64,000 nt of DNA, from assembly GCF_013375935.1 (NCBI RefSeq), contig NZ_CP056117.1:186001-250000 (forward strand). Direction: 5' to 3'. Origin of the DNA: Enterobacter cloacae (GTDB lineage Bacteria; Pseudomonadota; Gammaproteobacteria; Enterobacterales; Enterobacteriaceae). The notes under the pieces are model-generated. The model saw only the letters and a program-made list of their open reading frames with translations, made no database searches and was not told the origin of the DNA. Position 1 is the first letter of the stretch. Each line of letters starts with the position of its first letter. Position numbers and translations under genes: made by a program. Below are positions 27,444 to 42,474 of the stretch, piece by piece.

Positions 27444-30149
27444 TTAGCTCAGGCGGCCGTGGCACGCCTTGTATTTTTTGCCGGAACCGCAAGGGCACGG
27501 ATCGTTACGACCCACCTTACGATCGCCCGTCTGCGCTGCGATTGCCGCTGCGGCCTCGCTTTCGTCGGTCTGGTGGCTCAGCTGCTGCATCTGCGCCAGA
27601 CGCTCAGCCTCTTCACGACGCTGCTGCTCCATCGCCTCCACTTCTTCCGGCATGCGCACCTGAACTTTGCTCAGGGTACTGATGACTTCGTACTTCAGCG
27701 ACTCCAGCATTGCAGCAAACATGGAGAAGGATTCACGCTTGTACTCCTGCTTCGGATCTTTCTGCGCATAGCCGCGCAGGTGAATACCCTGACGCAGGTA
27801 GTCCATCGCCGCGAGGTGCTCTTTCCACAGGGAGTCCAGCGTCTGCAACATAACGCCTTTCTCGAAGTGACGCATCATCTCGGCGCCAACCACCTCTTCC
27901 TTACGCTTGTAGACTTCCAGCGCGGTTTCGTAAATACGTTCGCGCAGGGTCTCTTCATGCAGCTCTGGCTCTTTGTCCAGCCACTCTTTGATTGGCAGCT
28001 CGAGATCGAAGTCATTTTTCAGACGTTCCTGCAGGCCTTCAATATCCCACATCTCTTCCAGAGACTGAGGCGGAATATGCGCGTCGATAGTGGCTTTGAA
28101 CACGTCTTCACGAATGCTGTTGATGGTTTCGCTCACGTCGGACACGTCCAGCAGTTCGTTACGCTGGGTATAAATCGCACGACGCTGGTCGTTGGCAACG
28201 TCATCATATTCCAGCAGCTGCTTACGGATGTCGAAGTTGCGGCTTTCAACCTTACGCTGGGCGTTAGCAATCGCTTTAGTGACCCACGGGTGCTCAATCG
28301 CTTCGCCTGGCTTCATGCCCAGTTTACGCATCATGCCGGAAACGCGGTCGGAGGCGAAAATACGCATCAGCGCATCTTCCATAGACAGATAGAAGCGGGA
28401 AGAACCGGCATCGCCCTGACGACCCGCACGACCACGCAGCTGGTTATCGATACGACGAGATTCATGACGCTCGGTACCGATGATGTGCAGACCACCGGAC
28501 GCCAGCACCGCGTCGTGACGCACCTGCCAGTCGGCCTTGATCTGGGCAATCTGTTCAGGCGTTGGGTTTTCCAGCTCTGCCACTTCGGCCTGCCAGCTGC
28601 CGCCCAGCATAATATCGGTACCACGACCCGCCATGTTGGTGGCGATGGTCACGGCAGCCGGATAGCCCGCCTGCGCAACGATGTCCGCTTCTTTGGCGTG
28701 GAACTTGGCGTTCAGAACGTTGTGTTTGATGCCTGCTTTGGTCAGCTCGTTGGACACCACCTCAGATTTCTCAATGGAGATGGTCCCCACCAGCACCGGC
28801 TGGCCTTTAGCGGTACGATCGCGAATATCTTCGATGATGGCCTGAATTTTTTCCGCTTCGGTCATGTACACCAGGTCCGGCATATCCTTACGGATCATCG
28901 GACGGTTGGTTGGCACAACCACGGTATCCAGCTTATAGATGGAGCTGAATTCAAACGCTTCGGTATCAGCGGTACCGGTCATCCCTGCCAGCTTCTCGTA
29001 AAGACGGAAGTAGTTCTGGAAGGTGATGGATGCCAGCGTCTGGTTTTCGTTTTGAATATCCACGCCTTCTTTCGCTTCAACGGCCTGGTGCAGACCATCA
29101 GACCAGCGACGCCCCTGCATGGTACGGCCGGTGTGTTCATCGACGATGATGACTTCACCGTCTTTGACGATGTAGTCGACGTCGCGGGTGAACAGCGCAT
29201 GCGCGCGCAGCGCGGCGGTGACGTGGTGCATCAGCATGATGTTGCTCGGGGAGTACAGGGACTCGCCCTCTTCCATGATGCCTTCTGCTACCAGCAGCTC
29301 TTCAATTTTCACCAGACCGCGTTCGGTCAGGTTCACCTGACGCGCTTTTTCATCGACGGAGAAGTGACCTTCACCCTGGAAGGTATCGGAGTCTTCTTTC
29401 TCCTGACGCAGCAGGTGAGGAATGATTTTATCGACCTTACGGTACATCTCAGAGCTGTCTTCGGCCGGGCCGGAAATGATCAGCGGGGTACGCGCTTCAT
29501 CGATCAGAATGGAGTCAACCTCATCCACCAGCGCATAGTGCAGCTTGCGCTGCACGCGCTCTTCCGGGCTGAACGCCATGTTGTCGCGCAGGTAGTCAAA
29601 GCCGTATTCGTTGTTGGTACCGTAGGTGATGTCGGCGTTATAGGCTTCACGCTTGGCTGGTGCCGGCAGGCCGGACATGTTAATGCCAACGGTCATGCCG
29701 AGGAACTCGAACAGAGGACGGTTGTTTTCGGCGTCACGCTGCGCCAGATAGTCGTTGACGGTAACAACGTGAACGCCTTTACCGGTCAGGGCATTCAGGT
29801 AAGCCGGCAGCGTTGCGGTCAGGGTTTTACCTTCACCGGTACGCATTTCCGCGATGCAGCGCTCGTTAAGCACCATACCACCGAGCAGCTGTACGTCGAA
29901 GTGACGCATGCCGAACACACGTTTACTCGCTTCACGCACAACGGCAAAGGCTTCAGGGATCAGGCTCTCTAAGGTTTCGCCTTTTTCCAGACGCGCGCGG
30001 AACTCCGCAGTTTTCGCTTTCAGCTCGTCATCAGAGAGCTTCTCCATCGCCGGTTCCATACCGTTGATGACGTTTACCGCTTTGCGCATGCGGCGCAGGG
30101 TACGATCGTTACGACTACCAAAAACTTTGGTTAATAATTTGATTAGCAT
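27444..30149 (-). CDS. secA: Protein translocase ATPase SecA
   Basis: SecA is the ATPase motor that drives preproteins through SecYEG. The 901 residues match E. coli. Seen in order are the N-terminal [21 protein letters not shown], Walker A ([20 protein letters not shown]), the DEAD-like [20 protein letters not shown], the preprotein crosslinking domain and the second nucleotide domain ([34 protein letters not shown]). The C-terminal zinc/SecB-binding tail [19 protein letters not shown] closes the protein. Expression is controlled by translational arrest in secM, 58 bases upstream. Confidence 0.98.
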   Translation of the reverse strand: MLIKLLTKVFGSRNDRTLRRMRKAVNVINGMEPAMEKLSDDELKAKTAEFRARLEKGETLESLIPEAFAVVREASKRVFGMRHFDVQLLGGMVLNERCIAEMRTGEGKTLTATLPAYLNALTGKGVHVVTVNDYLAQRDAENNRPLFEFLGMTVGINMSGLPAPAKREAYNADITYGTNNEYGFDYLRDNMAFSPEERVQRKLHYALVDEVDSILIDEARTPLIISGPAEDSSEMYRKVDKIIPHLLRQEKEDSDTFQGEGHFSVDEKARQVNLTERGLVKIEELLVAEGIMEEGESLYSPSNIMLMHHVTAALRAHALFTRDVDYIVKDGEVIIVDEHTGRTMQGRRWSDGLHQAVEAKEGVDIQNENQTLASITFQNYFRLYEKLAGMTGTADTEAFEFSSIYKLDTVVVPTNRPMIRKDMPDLVYMTEAEKIQAIIEDIRDRTAKGQPVLVGTISIEKSEVVSNELTKAGIKHNVLNAKFHAKEADIVAQAGYPAAVTIATNMAGRGTDIMLGGSWQAEVAELENPTPEQIAQIKADWQVRHDAVLASGGLHIIGTERHESRRIDNQLRGRAGRQGDAGSSRFYLSMEDALMRIFASDRVSGMMRKLGMKPGEAIEHPWVTKAIANAQRKVESRNFDIRKQLLEYDDVANDQRRAIYTQRNELLDVSDVSETINSIREDVFKATIDAHIPPQSLEEMWDIEGLQERLKNDFDLELPIKEWLDKEPELHEETLRERIYETALEVYKRKEEVVGAEMMRHFEKGVMLQTLDSLWKEHLAAMDYLRQGIHLRGYAQKDPKQEYKRESFSMFAAMLESLKYEVISTLSKVQVRMPEEVEAMEQQRREEAERLAQMQQLSHQTDESEAAAAIAAQTGDRKVGRNDPCPCGSGKKYKACHGRLS

Positions 30150-30207
30150 AATAAATTCTCAAACGCCCCAGATGGGCAGATAAATTAAGGTATTGAAAAA
30201 GGTTAAT

Positions 30208-30711
30208 TTAGCTGAGGCGTTGAGGCCCGGCACGGATGCCGTGAACCTGGCTAATCCATGTCGAAATGGAGAATGATGCGGGGGAAACAAAACAGGTTTG
30301 TGCCGTCTGACTCACGGTGACGGGCGGCTGGTTGTCCTGCGTCAGGAGCGCATTAAGCGTATCGAGCAGAGCAAGGTGCTGAGCCTGGACCGGCAGCGTT
30401 TCTTCAGCAACAGGCATCGTCTGGGGCGCCATCGCGAACGAAAGATGGCGGATAACCGTGCGGATGGCGTGCTGCTGCCAGTAATCAACAGAGAAATTGG
30501 GACGGCGACTGGCTTCGAGCCACGCGAGGTTAGTAAAGTTAACCCGCGTGGTGAGATCGTGTTTGGTCGTGGTGGAACGCGCCGGCGAAGCCGCTTCTGC
30601 GCTGTTGCTGAGCACAGGCAAGCCGAGACTCGCCGCGACCATCCCTAATAAGAGATGCGGCCAGAAGTAACGTCTGCCAAATTGTCGCCAGCGCGTCAGT
30701 ATTCCGCTCAC
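30208..30711 (-). CDS. secM: Secretion monitor SecM (arrest peptide regulator of secA)
   Basis: SecM is a periplasm-targeted, short-lived peptide whose translation stalls when export is slow, unfolding the secM-secA hairpin and exposing the secA ribosome site. The 167 residues start at GTG 30711 ([12 protein letters not shown]), chosen to match E. coli and the GGTGGAGCAA ribosome site. A long signal sequence follows ([26 protein letters not shown]). The arrest motif is intact: [17 protein letters not shown] fits F-x4-WI-x4-GIRAGP. The region before it differs strongly from E. coli. It is linked to secA by a 58-base gap that should carry the regulatory hairpin. Confidence 0.94.
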   Translation of the reverse strand: MSGILTRWRQFGRRYFWPHLLLGMVAASLGLPVLSNSAEAASPARSTTTKHDLTTRVNFTNLAWLEASRRPNFSVDYWQQHAIRTVIRHLSFAMAPQTMPVAEETLPVQAQHLALLDTLNALLTQDNQPPVTVSQTAQTCFVSPASFSISTWISQVHGIRAGPQRLS

Positions 30712-30748
30712 TTGCTCCACCACATTCGCCCGCCAATGCAGGCTGAGT

Positions 30749-30868
30749 TCAGTTATTCTTTTTTAGCGCCCAGATATTACCACTAAAGCCAATACACAGC
30801 AGCAGGAATGACGCCCCGCAGCAGGTAAAAACGGTCAATAATGCAGCGAACACACCGTTATTCGGCAC
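30749..30868 (-). CDS. Possible small membrane peptide (39 residues)
   Basis: From GTG 30868 to TGA 30749-30751 a frame encodes [20 protein letters not shown]...[13 protein letters not shown]. It looks like one transmembrane helix with a short basic tail. It lies between lpxC and secM on their strand. I see no good ribosome site (CTGCGTCGG upstream) and do not recognise a homologue. It could be a real small membrane protein, a decayed gene or chance. Confidence 0.25.
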   Translation of the reverse strand: MPNNGVFAALLTVFTCCGASFLLLCIGFSGNIWALKKNN

Positions 30869-30916
30869 CCGACGCAGGCCAGGCAGAGAGGGACAAATCA
30901 AAGAAGTGCAGAAATA

Positions 30917-30968
30917 AAAACGACTGGCTTCCCTGGTCGGAGAGAGTACCAGGTGAACCAGTCGCTTT
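30917..30968 (-). terminator. Hairpin terminator after lpxC
   Basis: AAAAACGACTGG and CCAGTCGCTTTT flank an inner CCTGG/CCAGG stem, giving an interrupted stem-loop with a final T run on the minus strand (A run on plus), about 20 bases after the lpxC stop. It marks the likely 3' end of the division cluster transcript. Confidence 0.7.
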
Positions 30969-30990
30969 TCTTACGAAACGGTTTGAACCG

Positions 30991-31929
<939 letters not shown>

Positions 31930-32009
31930 CTATCCAACCGAGAGTGTATATCACTAACGGTGGGCCAGTTTAGCACAAAGAGCGCAAATCCCCAAATTCC
32001 AGCCAATTC

Positions 32010-33161
32010 TTAGTCAGCTTGCTTACGCAGGAACGCCGGGATGTCCAGATAATCTGGCTCTTTTGCCGTTTGTGGAGTCGGGTCGTTTACCACTTTCGCA
32101 GCAGGTTTTTGCTCCTGAGTCAGAGGCGCCATACCGTGCTGCTGGTAACGATCCATCACCGGCTGCTGAGTCTGTTTGTTGGTCACCAGAGTGATCTCAG
32201 GACGCTTGTCCATACCGATACCGGTCGCAACAACGGTCACACGCAGTTCGTCGTTCATTTCCGGGTCAAGGGAAGTACCGATTACCACGGTCGCGTTGTC
32301 AGAGGCGAATGCACGGATGGTGTTACCCACGGTTTCGAACTCATCCAGACGCAGGTCAAAGCCAGCGGTAATGTTGACCAGCACGCCGCGCGCACCAGAC
32401 AGATCGATATCTTCCAGCAGCGGAGAAGAGATCGCCATTTCAGCGGCTTCTTCCGCACGGTCTTCACCGCTCGCCACGCCAGAGCCCATCATCGCGTAGC
32501 CCATTTCGGACATCACGGTGCGAACGTCTGCAAAGTCAACGTTCATCAGGCCAGGACGGGTAATCAGTTCGGCGATACCCTGAACCGCGCCTTTCAGCAC
32601 GTCGTTTGCTGCGCCAAAAGCATCCAGCAGAGAGATACCGCGACCCAGCACTTTCAGCAGCTTGTCGTTCGGGATGGTAATCAGAGAGTCCACGTGCTTT
32701 GACAGCTCGGTGATACCCTGCTCCGCGAAAGCCATACGCTTCTTGCCTTCAAAGTTGAAAGGCTTGGTCACGACGGCAACGGTCAGAATACCTAAATCTT
32801 TAGCGACTTCCGCCACAACAGGTGCTGCACCGGTACCCGTACCGCCGCCCATACCTGCTGCGATGAAGACCATGTCTGCACCGTCCAGTGCAGCGCGCAG
32901 GGCTTCACGATCTTCTTCAGCCGCATTGCGGCCCACTTCAGGGTTAGCCCCAGCGCCCAGACCTTTGGTGATGCCACCGCCAATCTGGATCGTCTGGCCA
33001 ACAGCCGTTTTACGCAGTGCCTGCGCATCGGTGTTCACCGCGAAGAATTCAACACCTTCAATGCGCTCGCGCACCATATGCTCTACGGCGTTACCGCCGC
33101 CGCCACCGACGCCGATGACTTTAATCACCGCGTCGTTGGTTAATTCCATTGGTTCAAACAT
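32010..33161 (-). CDS. ftsZ: Cell division protein FtsZ
   Basis: FtsZ is the tubulin-like GTPase that forms the Z ring. The 383 residues match E. coli. The GTP-binding GGGTGTGAAPVVAE tubulin signature, the T3/T1 loops (GVGGGGGNAVEHM), the T7 synergy loop (RPGLMNVDFADVRTVM) and the variable linker (EQKPAAKVVNDPTPQ) are present. So is the C-terminal peptide DYLDIPAFLRKQAD, which binds FtsA, ZipA, ZapD and MinC. It lies 60 bases after ftsA. Confidence 0.98.
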   Translation of the reverse strand: MFEPMELTNDAVIKVIGVGGGGGNAVEHMVRERIEGVEFFAVNTDAQALRKTAVGQTIQIGGGITKGLGAGANPEVGRNAAEEDREALRAALDGADMVFIAAGMGGGTGTGAAPVVAEVAKDLGILTVAVVTKPFNFEGKKRMAFAEQGITELSKHVDSLITIPNDKLLKVLGRGISLLDAFGAANDVLKGAVQGIAELITRPGLMNVDFADVRTVMSEMGYAMMGSGVASGEDRAEEAAEMAISSPLLEDIDLSGARGVLVNITAGFDLRLDEFETVGNTIRAFASDNATVVIGTSLDPEMNDELRVTVVATGIGMDKRPEITLVTNKQTQQPVMDRYQQHGMAPLTQEQKPAAKVVNDPTPQTAKEPDYLDIPAFLRKQAD

Positions 33162-33221
33162 AGTTTCTCTCCGTTGTGCCTGTCGCCCGAGACCGCTAAT
33201 TCTCTCCGGTCTCTTAAAAAA

Positions 33222-34478
33222 TTAAAATTCTTTTCGCAACCAGGTGTTAAGTCGTTTGACCCACGACCCCACCGAGACGCGTTTTTCCACCTCTGCTTCA
33301 CCACTTAAATGGGATTCTTTCCCGTAGTGCAGCAGGCCCACCGCCGTTGAATAGTACGGCTCCTGAGCATAATCCGTTAAACCGGTGATATTCAGCGGCG
33401 CACCAATACGCACCTGCGTATGGAACACGCGCTGAGCGCAGGCTGCAAGACCTTCAATTTGCGCTGCCCCGCCGGTTAATACAATCCCCGCCGCGAGATG
33501 ATGTTTCACACCCTGCTGGCGAAGCTGTTCCTGTAGCTGCAAAATCTCTTCGTTGACCAAGTTGAGCAGCTCGGTATAGCGCGGCTCGATCACCTCTGCC
33601 AGCGTCTGGCGTTGCAGGCTGCGAGGCGGTCGTCCACCAACGCTCGGCACTTCAACGCTCTCATCTTTACCGACGATAGAGCCCAGCGCACAACCATGGC
33701 GCACTTTGATCGCCTCTGCATCGCTCGGTGGCGTACCAAAGGCGTAAGCGATATCGCTGGTCACGACGTTCCCGGCGTACGGGATCACTTTGGTGTGGCG
33801 CAACGCACCGCCGGTATAGACAGCCATGTCCATTGTACCACCACCAATATCGACCACACAGACGCCCAGTTCACGTTCGTCTTCGGTCAGCACGGAATAG
33901 CTCGCGGCCAGACCGGCGAAAATAAGTTGGTCAACTTTCAGACCACAACGTTCAACGGCTTTTACAATGTTCTTCGCCATATCGTTGTGACATGTGATCA
34001 GGTGCACTTTTGCCTGCATGCGTACGCCGGACAGGCCGACCGGATTCTTGATCCCTTCCTGATAGTCGATCGCATATTCCTGCGGGATCACATGCAGTAC
34101 GCGGTGCTCGTCGCGCACGCGCACGGATTTCGCCGTGTGAACCACGTTCTCAACATCTTCCTGCGTCACTTCTTCTTCAGAAATCGGCACCATACCGATC
34201 TCGTTCTGGCAGCTAATGTGCTTACCAGAGAGGGCCAGATAGACAGAGGAAATCTGGCAATCTGCCATCAATTCAGCCTGGTCGATGGCGCGCTGAACGC
34301 ATTTCACCACCGACTCAAGGTCGTTTACCCCACCTTTATCCATACCACGGGACGGGCAACTGCCCACGCCAATGATATTGACCATACCGTCGGGCAGAAC
34401 TTCCCCTACTAAAGCGGCAACCTTCGCGGTGCCAATCTCCAGTCCTACTACCAATTTTCTGTCCGTCGACTTGATCAT
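33222..34478 (-). CDS. ftsA: Cell division protein FtsA
   Basis: FtsA is an actin-like ATP-binding protein that anchors FtsZ to the membrane and activates septal wall synthesis. The 418 residues are two fewer than in E. coli. Actin-fold motifs are [18 protein letters not shown] (phosphate 1), [19 protein letters not shown] (phosphate 2) and [14 protein letters not shown] (adenosine). The C-terminal amphipathic helix [16 protein letters not shown] is the membrane anchor. The start overlaps the ftsQ stop by four bases. Confidence 0.97.
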   Translation of the reverse strand: MIKSTDRKLVVGLEIGTAKVAALVGEVLPDGMVNIIGVGSCPSRGMDKGGVNDLESVVKCVQRAIDQAELMADCQISSVYLALSGKHISCQNEIGMVPISEEEVTQEDVENVVHTAKSVRVRDEHRVLHVIPQEYAIDYQEGIKNPVGLSGVRMQAKVHLITCHNDMAKNIVKAVERCGLKVDQLIFAGLAASYSVLTEDERELGVCVVDIGGGTMDMAVYTGGALRHTKVIPYAGNVVTSDIAYAFGTPPSDAEAIKVRHGCALGSIVGKDESVEVPSVGGRPPRSLQRQTLAEVIEPRYTELLNLVNEEILQLQEQLRQQGVKHHLAAGIVLTGGAAQIEGLAACAQRVFHTQVRIGAPLNITGLTDYAQEPYYSTAVGLLHYGKESHLSGEAEVEKRVSVGSWVKRLNTWLRKEF

Positions 34479-35317
34479 TGTTGTTCTGCCTGTACCTGTG
34501 CCTGATTCTGTTGCTGATTAGGTTCCTCGACCGGAGCCGGCTCCCAACCGACTGCTGCGCCTGAGTCATAGCGCAAATCAACGTAGCTTATCCGTTTGCC
34601 ATCCGTCTGCGCCTGCTGCTGTAAAACCGGGTAAAGTTCTACAAAACGCGCCAGACGTTTCATTGTGTCGCCGCGGCCAAGGTTGAGCTTAATGCCATTC
34701 GTTAAGGTCAACTGCCAGGAACGGCGCGCCGTCATTGCGGCATCTTTTAACGTAAAGCGGTCCTTAGCCAGCACCTTTCCCATCTCACGAAAACCCTGCA
34801 ATACTTCGTTTTCGCTGCCTTCCGGGCCATACAGCATCGGTAAATTCTGCTTATTGACGCGATCGCTCGGGACGCTGAACGAATTTCCGTCTACGTCAAC
34901 CATGTGCTGATCATTCCAACGCGCAATGGGCACATATTCAACCAGATGAATCTTCAATTCATCAGGCCATTGCTTTCTTACACTCGCCTGTTTTATCCAC
35001 GGCAGACGTTCAATCTGGCTCTGGATAATATTGACGTCCTGCGTCATAAAGGTGCCGGGCGATCCCAGCGCCAGTATTGACTGGCGAATATCATCGTTGC
35101 GCGTGTAATGACGCTCCCCGGTCACGACCAGCTTCGACAGCGGCAACCGCTGCGCATCTTCCATCCAGCCCAGCACCATCCAGCCGCTGATAAACACGGT
35201 GCACAGCACCCCGAGCAGGAAGATTATCCCTGCAAGACGCGTTCCATTACTCCGGCGCGAAGAAGAATATTCTTCTTCGTCATCGCGGTTGCGCGTGTTC
35301 AATGCAGCCTGAGACAT
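34475..35317 (-). CDS. ftsQ: Cell division protein FtsQ
   Basis: FtsQ is a bitopic divisome protein that forms a complex with FtsB and FtsL. The 280 residues have a short cytosolic N-terminus ([20 protein letters not shown]) and one transmembrane helix (about 29-50, [22 protein letters not shown]). The POTRA domain ([20 protein letters not shown]) is followed by the beta domain. A Gln-rich tail ([14 protein letters not shown]) ends the protein. The start lies one base after the ddlB stop (TGA at 35319-35321), so translation is coupled to ddlB. The ddlB frameshift could therefore affect ftsQ expression. Confidence 0.96.
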   Translation of the reverse strand: MSQAALNTRNRDDEEEYSSSRRSNGTRLAGIIFLLGVLCTVFISGWMVLGWMEDAQRLPLSKLVVTGERHYTRNDDIRQSILALGSPGTFMTQDVNIIQSQIERLPWIKQASVRKQWPDELKIHLVEYVPIARWNDQHMVDVDGNSFSVPSDRVNKQNLPMLYGPEGSENEVLQGFREMGKVLAKDRFTLKDAAMTARRSWQLTLTNGIKLNLGRGDTMKRLARFVELYPVLQQQAQTDGKRISYVDLRYDSGAAVGWEPAPVEEPNQQQNQAQVQAEQQ

Positions 35318-35318
35318 A

Positions 35319-37708
<2,390 letters not shown>

Positions 37709-37767
37709 TCTCTAAACGCCATCGACTACTTCAAAAAAATCGTGCAGCGCAACACGCGCTGCGAGAA

Positions 37768-38832
37768 TTATGCCCGGGCTGCCAGGCTCACTTCTTTTGC
37801 CACCCGCTCGGTTGCATCCGGGATGGCGGTCGCGCGTGCGCGTTGCGCCATCTCCAGCAATACGTCCCGATTCCAGCCCGCCAGGGTGGTGGCGACCGCC
37901 TCGGCGGTAAAATGTGGCTGCTCAAAAATCTTCGCGGCGCCCGCTTTCTCAAGCGGCAGCGCATTCCAGTACTGCTGTCTGTCTTTGTGCTGGAACGGCA
38001 CGAACAGTGCAGGCAAACCGGCGGCGGCGATTTCGCTCACCGTCAGCGCGCCCGAGCGGCAGACCACGACATCGGCCCACGCATAGGCTGCGGCCATGTC
38101 GTCAATAAATTCAGTGACTTTATGCTGCGGCTGCCCTTCCTGCGCATACGCCTGCTCAACGGTCTGCTGAGCGCCCTTCCCGCTCTGGTGCCAGATGGTA
38201 ACGGCCTCACCCAGCTTTGCGGCAACCTGCGGCATCGTCTGATTTAAGATACGAGCCCCCTGGGATCCGCCCACTACCAGCACGCGAACCGGACCATCAC
38301 GCCCCGTCATGCGGCTCTCCGGCAGCGGCAGCGACAGCACGTCGACGCGCACCGGGTTACCCACAACGTCCGCGTTGGGGAAAGCACCCGGAAATGCCTG
38401 CATCACTTTGGTGGCAATTTTTGCCAGCCATTTGTTGGTCAAACCGGCGATGCCGTTCTGCTCATGCAGAACAACGGGAATACCCAGTGACCACGCCGCC
38501 AGCCCGCCGGGGCCGGAAACGTAACCGCCCATGCCCAGAACGACGTCTGGCCTGAAGCGTTTCATGATGGCGCGCGCCTGACGCCAGGCGTTAAAAATGC
38601 GCACCGGCGCCAACACCAGCGCTTTGATACCTTTGCCGCGCAGGCCGGAAATGCGAATAAAGTCGATCTCGATACCGTGTTTTGGCACCAGGTCGGCTTC
38701 CATGCGGTCCGCGGTTCCCAGCCAGCGTACCTGCCAGCCCTGATCCATTAAATGGTGCGCAACCGCCAGCCCCGGGAATACATGCCCACCGGTACCGCCT
38801 GCCATCACCATTAACCGCTTCGGTTGATTCAT
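37768..38832 (-). CDS. murG: UDP-N-acetylglucosamine--lipid I GlcNAc transferase
   Basis: MurG is a membrane-associated GT28/GT-B glycosyltransferase that turns lipid I into lipid II. The 354 residues show the N-terminal [14 protein letters not shown] loop and [15 protein letters not shown]. The second glycine-rich loop is [16 protein letters not shown], and the UDP-GlcNAc site is [21 protein letters not shown] with KDRQQYWNA. The start overlaps the ftsW stop by four bases. Confidence 0.97.
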   Translation of the reverse strand: MNQPKRLMVMAGGTGGHVFPGLAVAHHLMDQGWQVRWLGTADRMEADLVPKHGIEIDFIRISGLRGKGIKALVLAPVRIFNAWRQARAIMKRFRPDVVLGMGGYVSGPGGLAAWSLGIPVVLHEQNGIAGLTNKWLAKIATKVMQAFPGAFPNADVVGNPVRVDVLSLPLPESRMTGRDGPVRVLVVGGSQGARILNQTMPQVAAKLGEAVTIWHQSGKGAQQTVEQAYAQEGQPQHKVTEFIDDMAAAYAWADVVVCRSGALTVSEIAAAGLPALFVPFQHKDRQQYWNALPLEKAGAAKIFEQPHFTAEAVATTLAGWNRDVLLEMAQRARATAIPDATERVAKEVSLAARA

Positions 38833-40073
38833 CGTGAACCTCGTGTAAACGCCTGGGCTTTTTCCAGACGCGTCTCATAATCTATGCGTAACAAAAACAT
38901 GATGGCCGTCGACATGATCAGCAGACTCGAACCACCATAACTGATCAACGGCAGCGTCAGGCCCTTGGTCGGCAGCATACCCGCTGCGGCCCCAACGTTG
39001 ACCAGCGCCTGGAAGCTAAACCAGATACCAATTGAGCAGGCCAGGAAACCGGAGAAGCGGTGATCGATCTCCAGCGCTTTCCGGCCAATGGACATGGCGC
39101 GGAAAGCGACGAAGAATACCATTAATAGCGCCAATACCACACCGATATAACCCAGTTCTTCCCCAATAATGGAGAAGATGAAGTCGGTATGTGCCTCGGG
39201 TAAATACTCGAGTTTTTGCACCGAGTTACCCAGGCCCTGTCCCCAGACTTCGCCACGGCCAAACGCCATCAGCGACTGCGTCAGCTGATAGCCGCTGCCG
39301 AACGGATCTTCCCACGGGTTCCAGAAGGAGGTCACGCGGCGGATACGGTATGGCTCGGCGAGGATCAGCAGCACAACCGCGGAAATCCCCATCCCGATAA
39401 TGGCGATGAACTGCCACAGCTTCGCCCCCGCCAGGAACAGCATCGCCAGCGTAGTGACAAACAGCACCACCACCGTACCAAGGTCAGGCTGCGCCAGCAG
39501 CAAAATTGCCAGCACCAGAATCACGCCCATCGGTTTTAAGAAGCCGCGCAGGTTGTTACGAACCTCGTCAACTTTACGCACCAGGTAGTTAGCGAGGTAG
39601 CAGAACAGGGAAAGCTTGGTAAATTCCGCAGGCTGAATGCGCAGCGGACCGAAGGCGATCCAGCGCGATGCCCCGTTAACGGAACTCCCGACAACCAGAA
39701 CGATCAGCAGCATGACGATCGACGCAATGAGCATCGCGGTACTGTACCGCTGCCAGAACGACATCGGCAGACGTAAGGTGATCATCGCCAGGCAGAACGC
39801 AAGAATGATGTACAGCCCGTCGCGCTTGGCAAACAGGAACGGATCGTTAGCCAGACGCTGCCCGACGGGCATTGACGCCGAGGTCACCATGACAAAACCG
39901 ATGGCCGCCAGCCCCAGCGTAAGCCAGAACAGCGTGCGGTCGTACATGATCAGGCTGTCGGAATCTTTATCCCGCGAAGCCATCACCCAGCCCTTAAGCG
40001 CCGCAAACAGCCATACCAGGATACCAAATCCCGGCAGGCGCGGCATTTTCAGGCGAGGGAGAGATAAACGCAT
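38829..40073 (-). CDS. ftsW: SEDS-family septal peptidoglycan polymerase FtsW
   Basis: FtsW is an inner-membrane glycosyltransferase that polymerises lipid II at the septum together with FtsI. The 414 residues match E. coli. About ten membrane segments follow a basic N-terminus ([17 protein letters not shown]). Family motifs include [35 protein letters not shown] and the C-terminal [16 protein letters not shown]. It overlaps murD by one base and murG by four. Confidence 0.97.
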   Translation of the reverse strand: MRLSLPRLKMPRLPGFGILVWLFAALKGWVMASRDKDSDSLIMYDRTLFWLTLGLAAIGFVMVTSASMPVGQRLANDPFLFAKRDGLYIILAFCLAMITLRLPMSFWQRYSTAMLIASIVMLLIVLVVGSSVNGASRWIAFGPLRIQPAEFTKLSLFCYLANYLVRKVDEVRNNLRGFLKPMGVILVLAILLLAQPDLGTVVVLFVTTLAMLFLAGAKLWQFIAIIGMGISAVVLLILAEPYRIRRVTSFWNPWEDPFGSGYQLTQSLMAFGRGEVWGQGLGNSVQKLEYLPEAHTDFIFSIIGEELGYIGVVLALLMVFFVAFRAMSIGRKALEIDHRFSGFLACSIGIWFSFQALVNVGAAAGMLPTKGLTLPLISYGGSSLLIMSTAIMFLLRIDYETRLEKAQAFTRGSR

Positions 40074-41389
40074 CAGCCTAACTCCTTCGCCAGGCGGGTA
40101 AAGAGATCGCCCCGCTGTTCGAAATTCTTAAACTGATCGAGGCTGGCGCAGGCAGGCGAGAGCAGCACCATATCGCCGGGCTTCACGCGCGGGGCAATGA
40201 GGCGCATCGCCTGCTCCATGGTCTCGGTTTGCTCGGCAACCTCAGGACGCAGCGCAGCAAGCTCGCCACCATCGCGGCCAAAGCAGTACAGGCGCACGTT
40301 ATCGCCATTGAGATACTGCTTCAGCGAGGAAAAGTCGGCCGATTTGCCGTCACCGCCCAGCAGCAGGTGCAGCGTGCCGTCAACGTGAAGTCCGTTCAGC
40401 GCCGCTTCGGTACTGCCCACGTTGGTAGCCTTGGAATCGTTAATCCAGCGCACGCCGTTGTGCTCCAGCGCCAGCTGGAATCGGTGCGCCAGGCCGGTAA
40501 AGGTGGTCAGCGCTTTCAGGCTTGAAGAACGCGGCAGCCCAACGGCATCCGCCAGCGCCAGCGCCGCCAGAGCATTGGTGTAGTTATGCTGGCCAGAGAG
40601 CAGCATCTCCTTCACGTTCAACACCTTCTCGCCTTTAACCCGCAGCCAGGTTTCACCCTGCTGGCGGTTCAGGTGGTAATCGCCCATGTTAATGCCAAAG
40701 CTGATGCAGCGATCGTCAGCGCCGCGCACCGGCATGGTGAGCGCATCATCAGCGTTCACCACGCAGACGCTGGCGTTTTCATAAACCCGCAGCTTGGCCG
40801 CGCGATACTGCTGCAAGCCAAACGGATATCGGTCCATATGATCTTCGGTAACGTTGAGGATCGTCGCCGCCGCGGCATGTAGGCTGGAGGTGGTTTCCAG
40901 CTGGAAGCTGGAAAGCTCCAGCACGTACAGCTCGCACCCTTTATCCAGCAGCATCAGGGCAGGCAGCCCGATGTTACCGCCCACGCCAACGTTTTTGCCC
41001 GCCGCTTTCGCCATTTCCCCCACCAGGGTGGTGACGGTGCTTTTACCGTTCGACCCGGTAATCGCCACGATCGGCGCCTGCGCTTCCCGGCAAAACAGTT
41101 CGATATCGCCAACAATCTCGACGCCAGCCTCTGCCGCAGCGCTCAGAGAAGGATGCGCCAGCGCCATACCGGGGCTGGCAACAATCAAATCGGCGGCCAG
41201 CAGCCAGTCATCATTCAGACCACCCAGGTGGCGTTCAACCTGCTCAGGCAGCTTGTCCAGACCCGGCGGAGAGACGCGCGTATCCACCACGCGCGGCGTC
41301 ACGCCGCGCGCAAGGAAAAAGTCCACGCAGGAGAGGCCGGTGAGGCCTAACCCGATGATAACGACTTTTTTGCCCTGGTAATCTGCCAT
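40073..41389 (-). CDS. murD: UDP-N-acetylmuramoylalanine--D-glutamate ligase
   Basis: MurD adds D-glutamate to UDP-MurNAc-L-Ala. The 438 residues match E. coli. The N-terminal UDP-binding domain ([19 protein letters not shown]) is followed by the Mur-ligase P-loop [18 protein letters not shown]. Next come [22 protein letters not shown] with the carbamylated-lysine region, [20 protein letters not shown] and [19 protein letters not shown]. It lies two bases after mraY. Confidence 0.97.
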   Translation of the reverse strand: MADYQGKKVVIIGLGLTGLSCVDFFLARGVTPRVVDTRVSPPGLDKLPEQVERHLGGLNDDWLLAADLIVASPGMALAHPSLSAAAEAGVEIVGDIELFCREAQAPIVAITGSNGKSTVTTLVGEMAKAAGKNVGVGGNIGLPALMLLDKGCELYVLELSSFQLETTSSLHAAAATILNVTEDHMDRYPFGLQQYRAAKLRVYENASVCVVNADDALTMPVRGADDRCISFGINMGDYHLNRQQGETWLRVKGEKVLNVKEMLLSGQHNYTNALAALALADAVGLPRSSSLKALTTFTGLAHRFQLALEHNGVRWINDSKATNVGSTEAALNGLHVDGTLHLLLGGDGKSADFSSLKQYLNGDNVRLYCFGRDGGELAALRPEVAEQTETMEQAMRLIAPRVKPGDMVLLSPACASLDQFKNFEQRGDLFTRLAKELG

Positions 41390-41391
41390 GA

Positions 41392-42474
41392 TTAACGTAC
41401 CTTCAGCGTTGCCAGGCCAATCAGCACCAGCATCAGCGAAATAATCCAGAAGCGCACAATAACGCGCGGCTCCGGCCAGCCTTTCAGTTCATAGTGATGG
41501 TGAATCGGCGCCATTCGGAAGATGCGCTGTCCGCGCAGCTTGAAGGAACCGACCTGCAAAATCACTGACAGGGTCTCAACCACAAACACGCCACCCATGA
41601 TCACCAGCAGGAACTCCTGACGCAGCAGCACGGCAATAATGCCCAGCGCGCCACCCAGCGCCAGCGAGCCGACGTCGCCCATAAAGACCTGCGCCGGATA
41701 GGTGTTAAACCACAGGAAGCCCAGACCCGCGCCGACAATCGCCGTACAGACGATCACCAGCTCACCCGCGTGACGCAGATAAGGAATGTGCAGGTAGTTA
41801 GCAAAGTTCATGTTACCGGTCGCCCACGCCACCAGCGCGAATCCACCCGCGACAAAGACGGTTGGCATGATGGCCAGGCCGTCAAGACCATCCGTCAGGT
41901 TAACGGCGTTACCGGTGCCGACAATGACAAAATAGGCCAGCAGGATGTAGAACAGCCCCAGCTGCGGCATCACGTCCTTGAAGAACGGCACCACCAGCTC
42001 GGTGGCTGGCGTATCTTTTCCTGCCAGATACAGCGCGAAGGCCACGCCCAGCGCAATCACCGACATCCAGAAATACTTCCAGCGGGCAATCAGGCCCTTC
42101 GTATCTTTACGCACGACCTTGCGATAATCATCGACAAAACCGATGATCCCGTAGCCAACCAGAACCGTCAGTACGCACCAGACGTACGGGTTAGACGGAT
42201 AAGCCCACAGGAGTACGGACACCACGATTGCCGTCAGGATCATGATCCCACCCATCGTCGGCGTTCCGCGCTTGCTGAAATGTGATTCCGGACCGTCGTT
42301 GCGTACAACCTGGCCGAAAGAGAGTTTTTGCAGACGGGCGATCATGCGCGGGCCCATCCACAGTGAGATGAACAGCGCGGTCAGCAGGCTGACGATGGCG
42401 CGAAACGTCAGGTAGGAAAAGACGTTAAAGCCTGAATAATATTTGACCAAATGTTCGGCCAGCCAAACTAACAT
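41392..42474 (-). CDS. mraY: Phospho-N-acetylmuramoyl-pentapeptide transferase
   Basis: MraY is a polytopic inner-membrane enzyme that transfers phospho-MurNAc-pentapeptide to undecaprenyl phosphate, giving lipid I. The 360 residues match E. coli and hold about ten membrane helices. The catalytic aspartates lie in [20 protein letters not shown] and the Mg-binding region in [13 protein letters not shown] and [15 protein letters not shown]. The histidine motif is [16 protein letters not shown]. The start overlaps the murF stop by seven bases. Confidence 0.97.
   Translation of the reverse strand: MLVWLAEHLVKYYSGFNVFSYLTFRAIVSLLTALFISLWMGPRMIARLQKLSFGQVVRNDGPESHFSKRGTPTMGGIMILTAIVVSVLLWAYPSNPYVWCVLTVLVGYGIIGFVDDYRKVVRKDTKGLIARWKYFWMSVIALGVAFALYLAGKDTPATELVVPFFKDVMPQLGLFYILLAYFVIVGTGNAVNLTDGLDGLAIMPTVFVAGGFALVAWATGNMNFANYLHIPYLRHAGELVIVCTAIVGAGLGFLWFNTYPAQVFMGDVGSLALGGALGIIAVLLRQEFLLVIMGGVFVVETLSVILQVGSFKLRGQRIFRMAPIHHHYELKGWPEPRVIVRFWIISLMLVLIGLATLKVR

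Noticed and set aside
27063..29972. A 969-residue open frame on the plus strand opposite secA
   Set aside because: It is a shadow of secA in the GC-rich codon phase. The product is Phe/His/Gln-rich with no recognisable fold.
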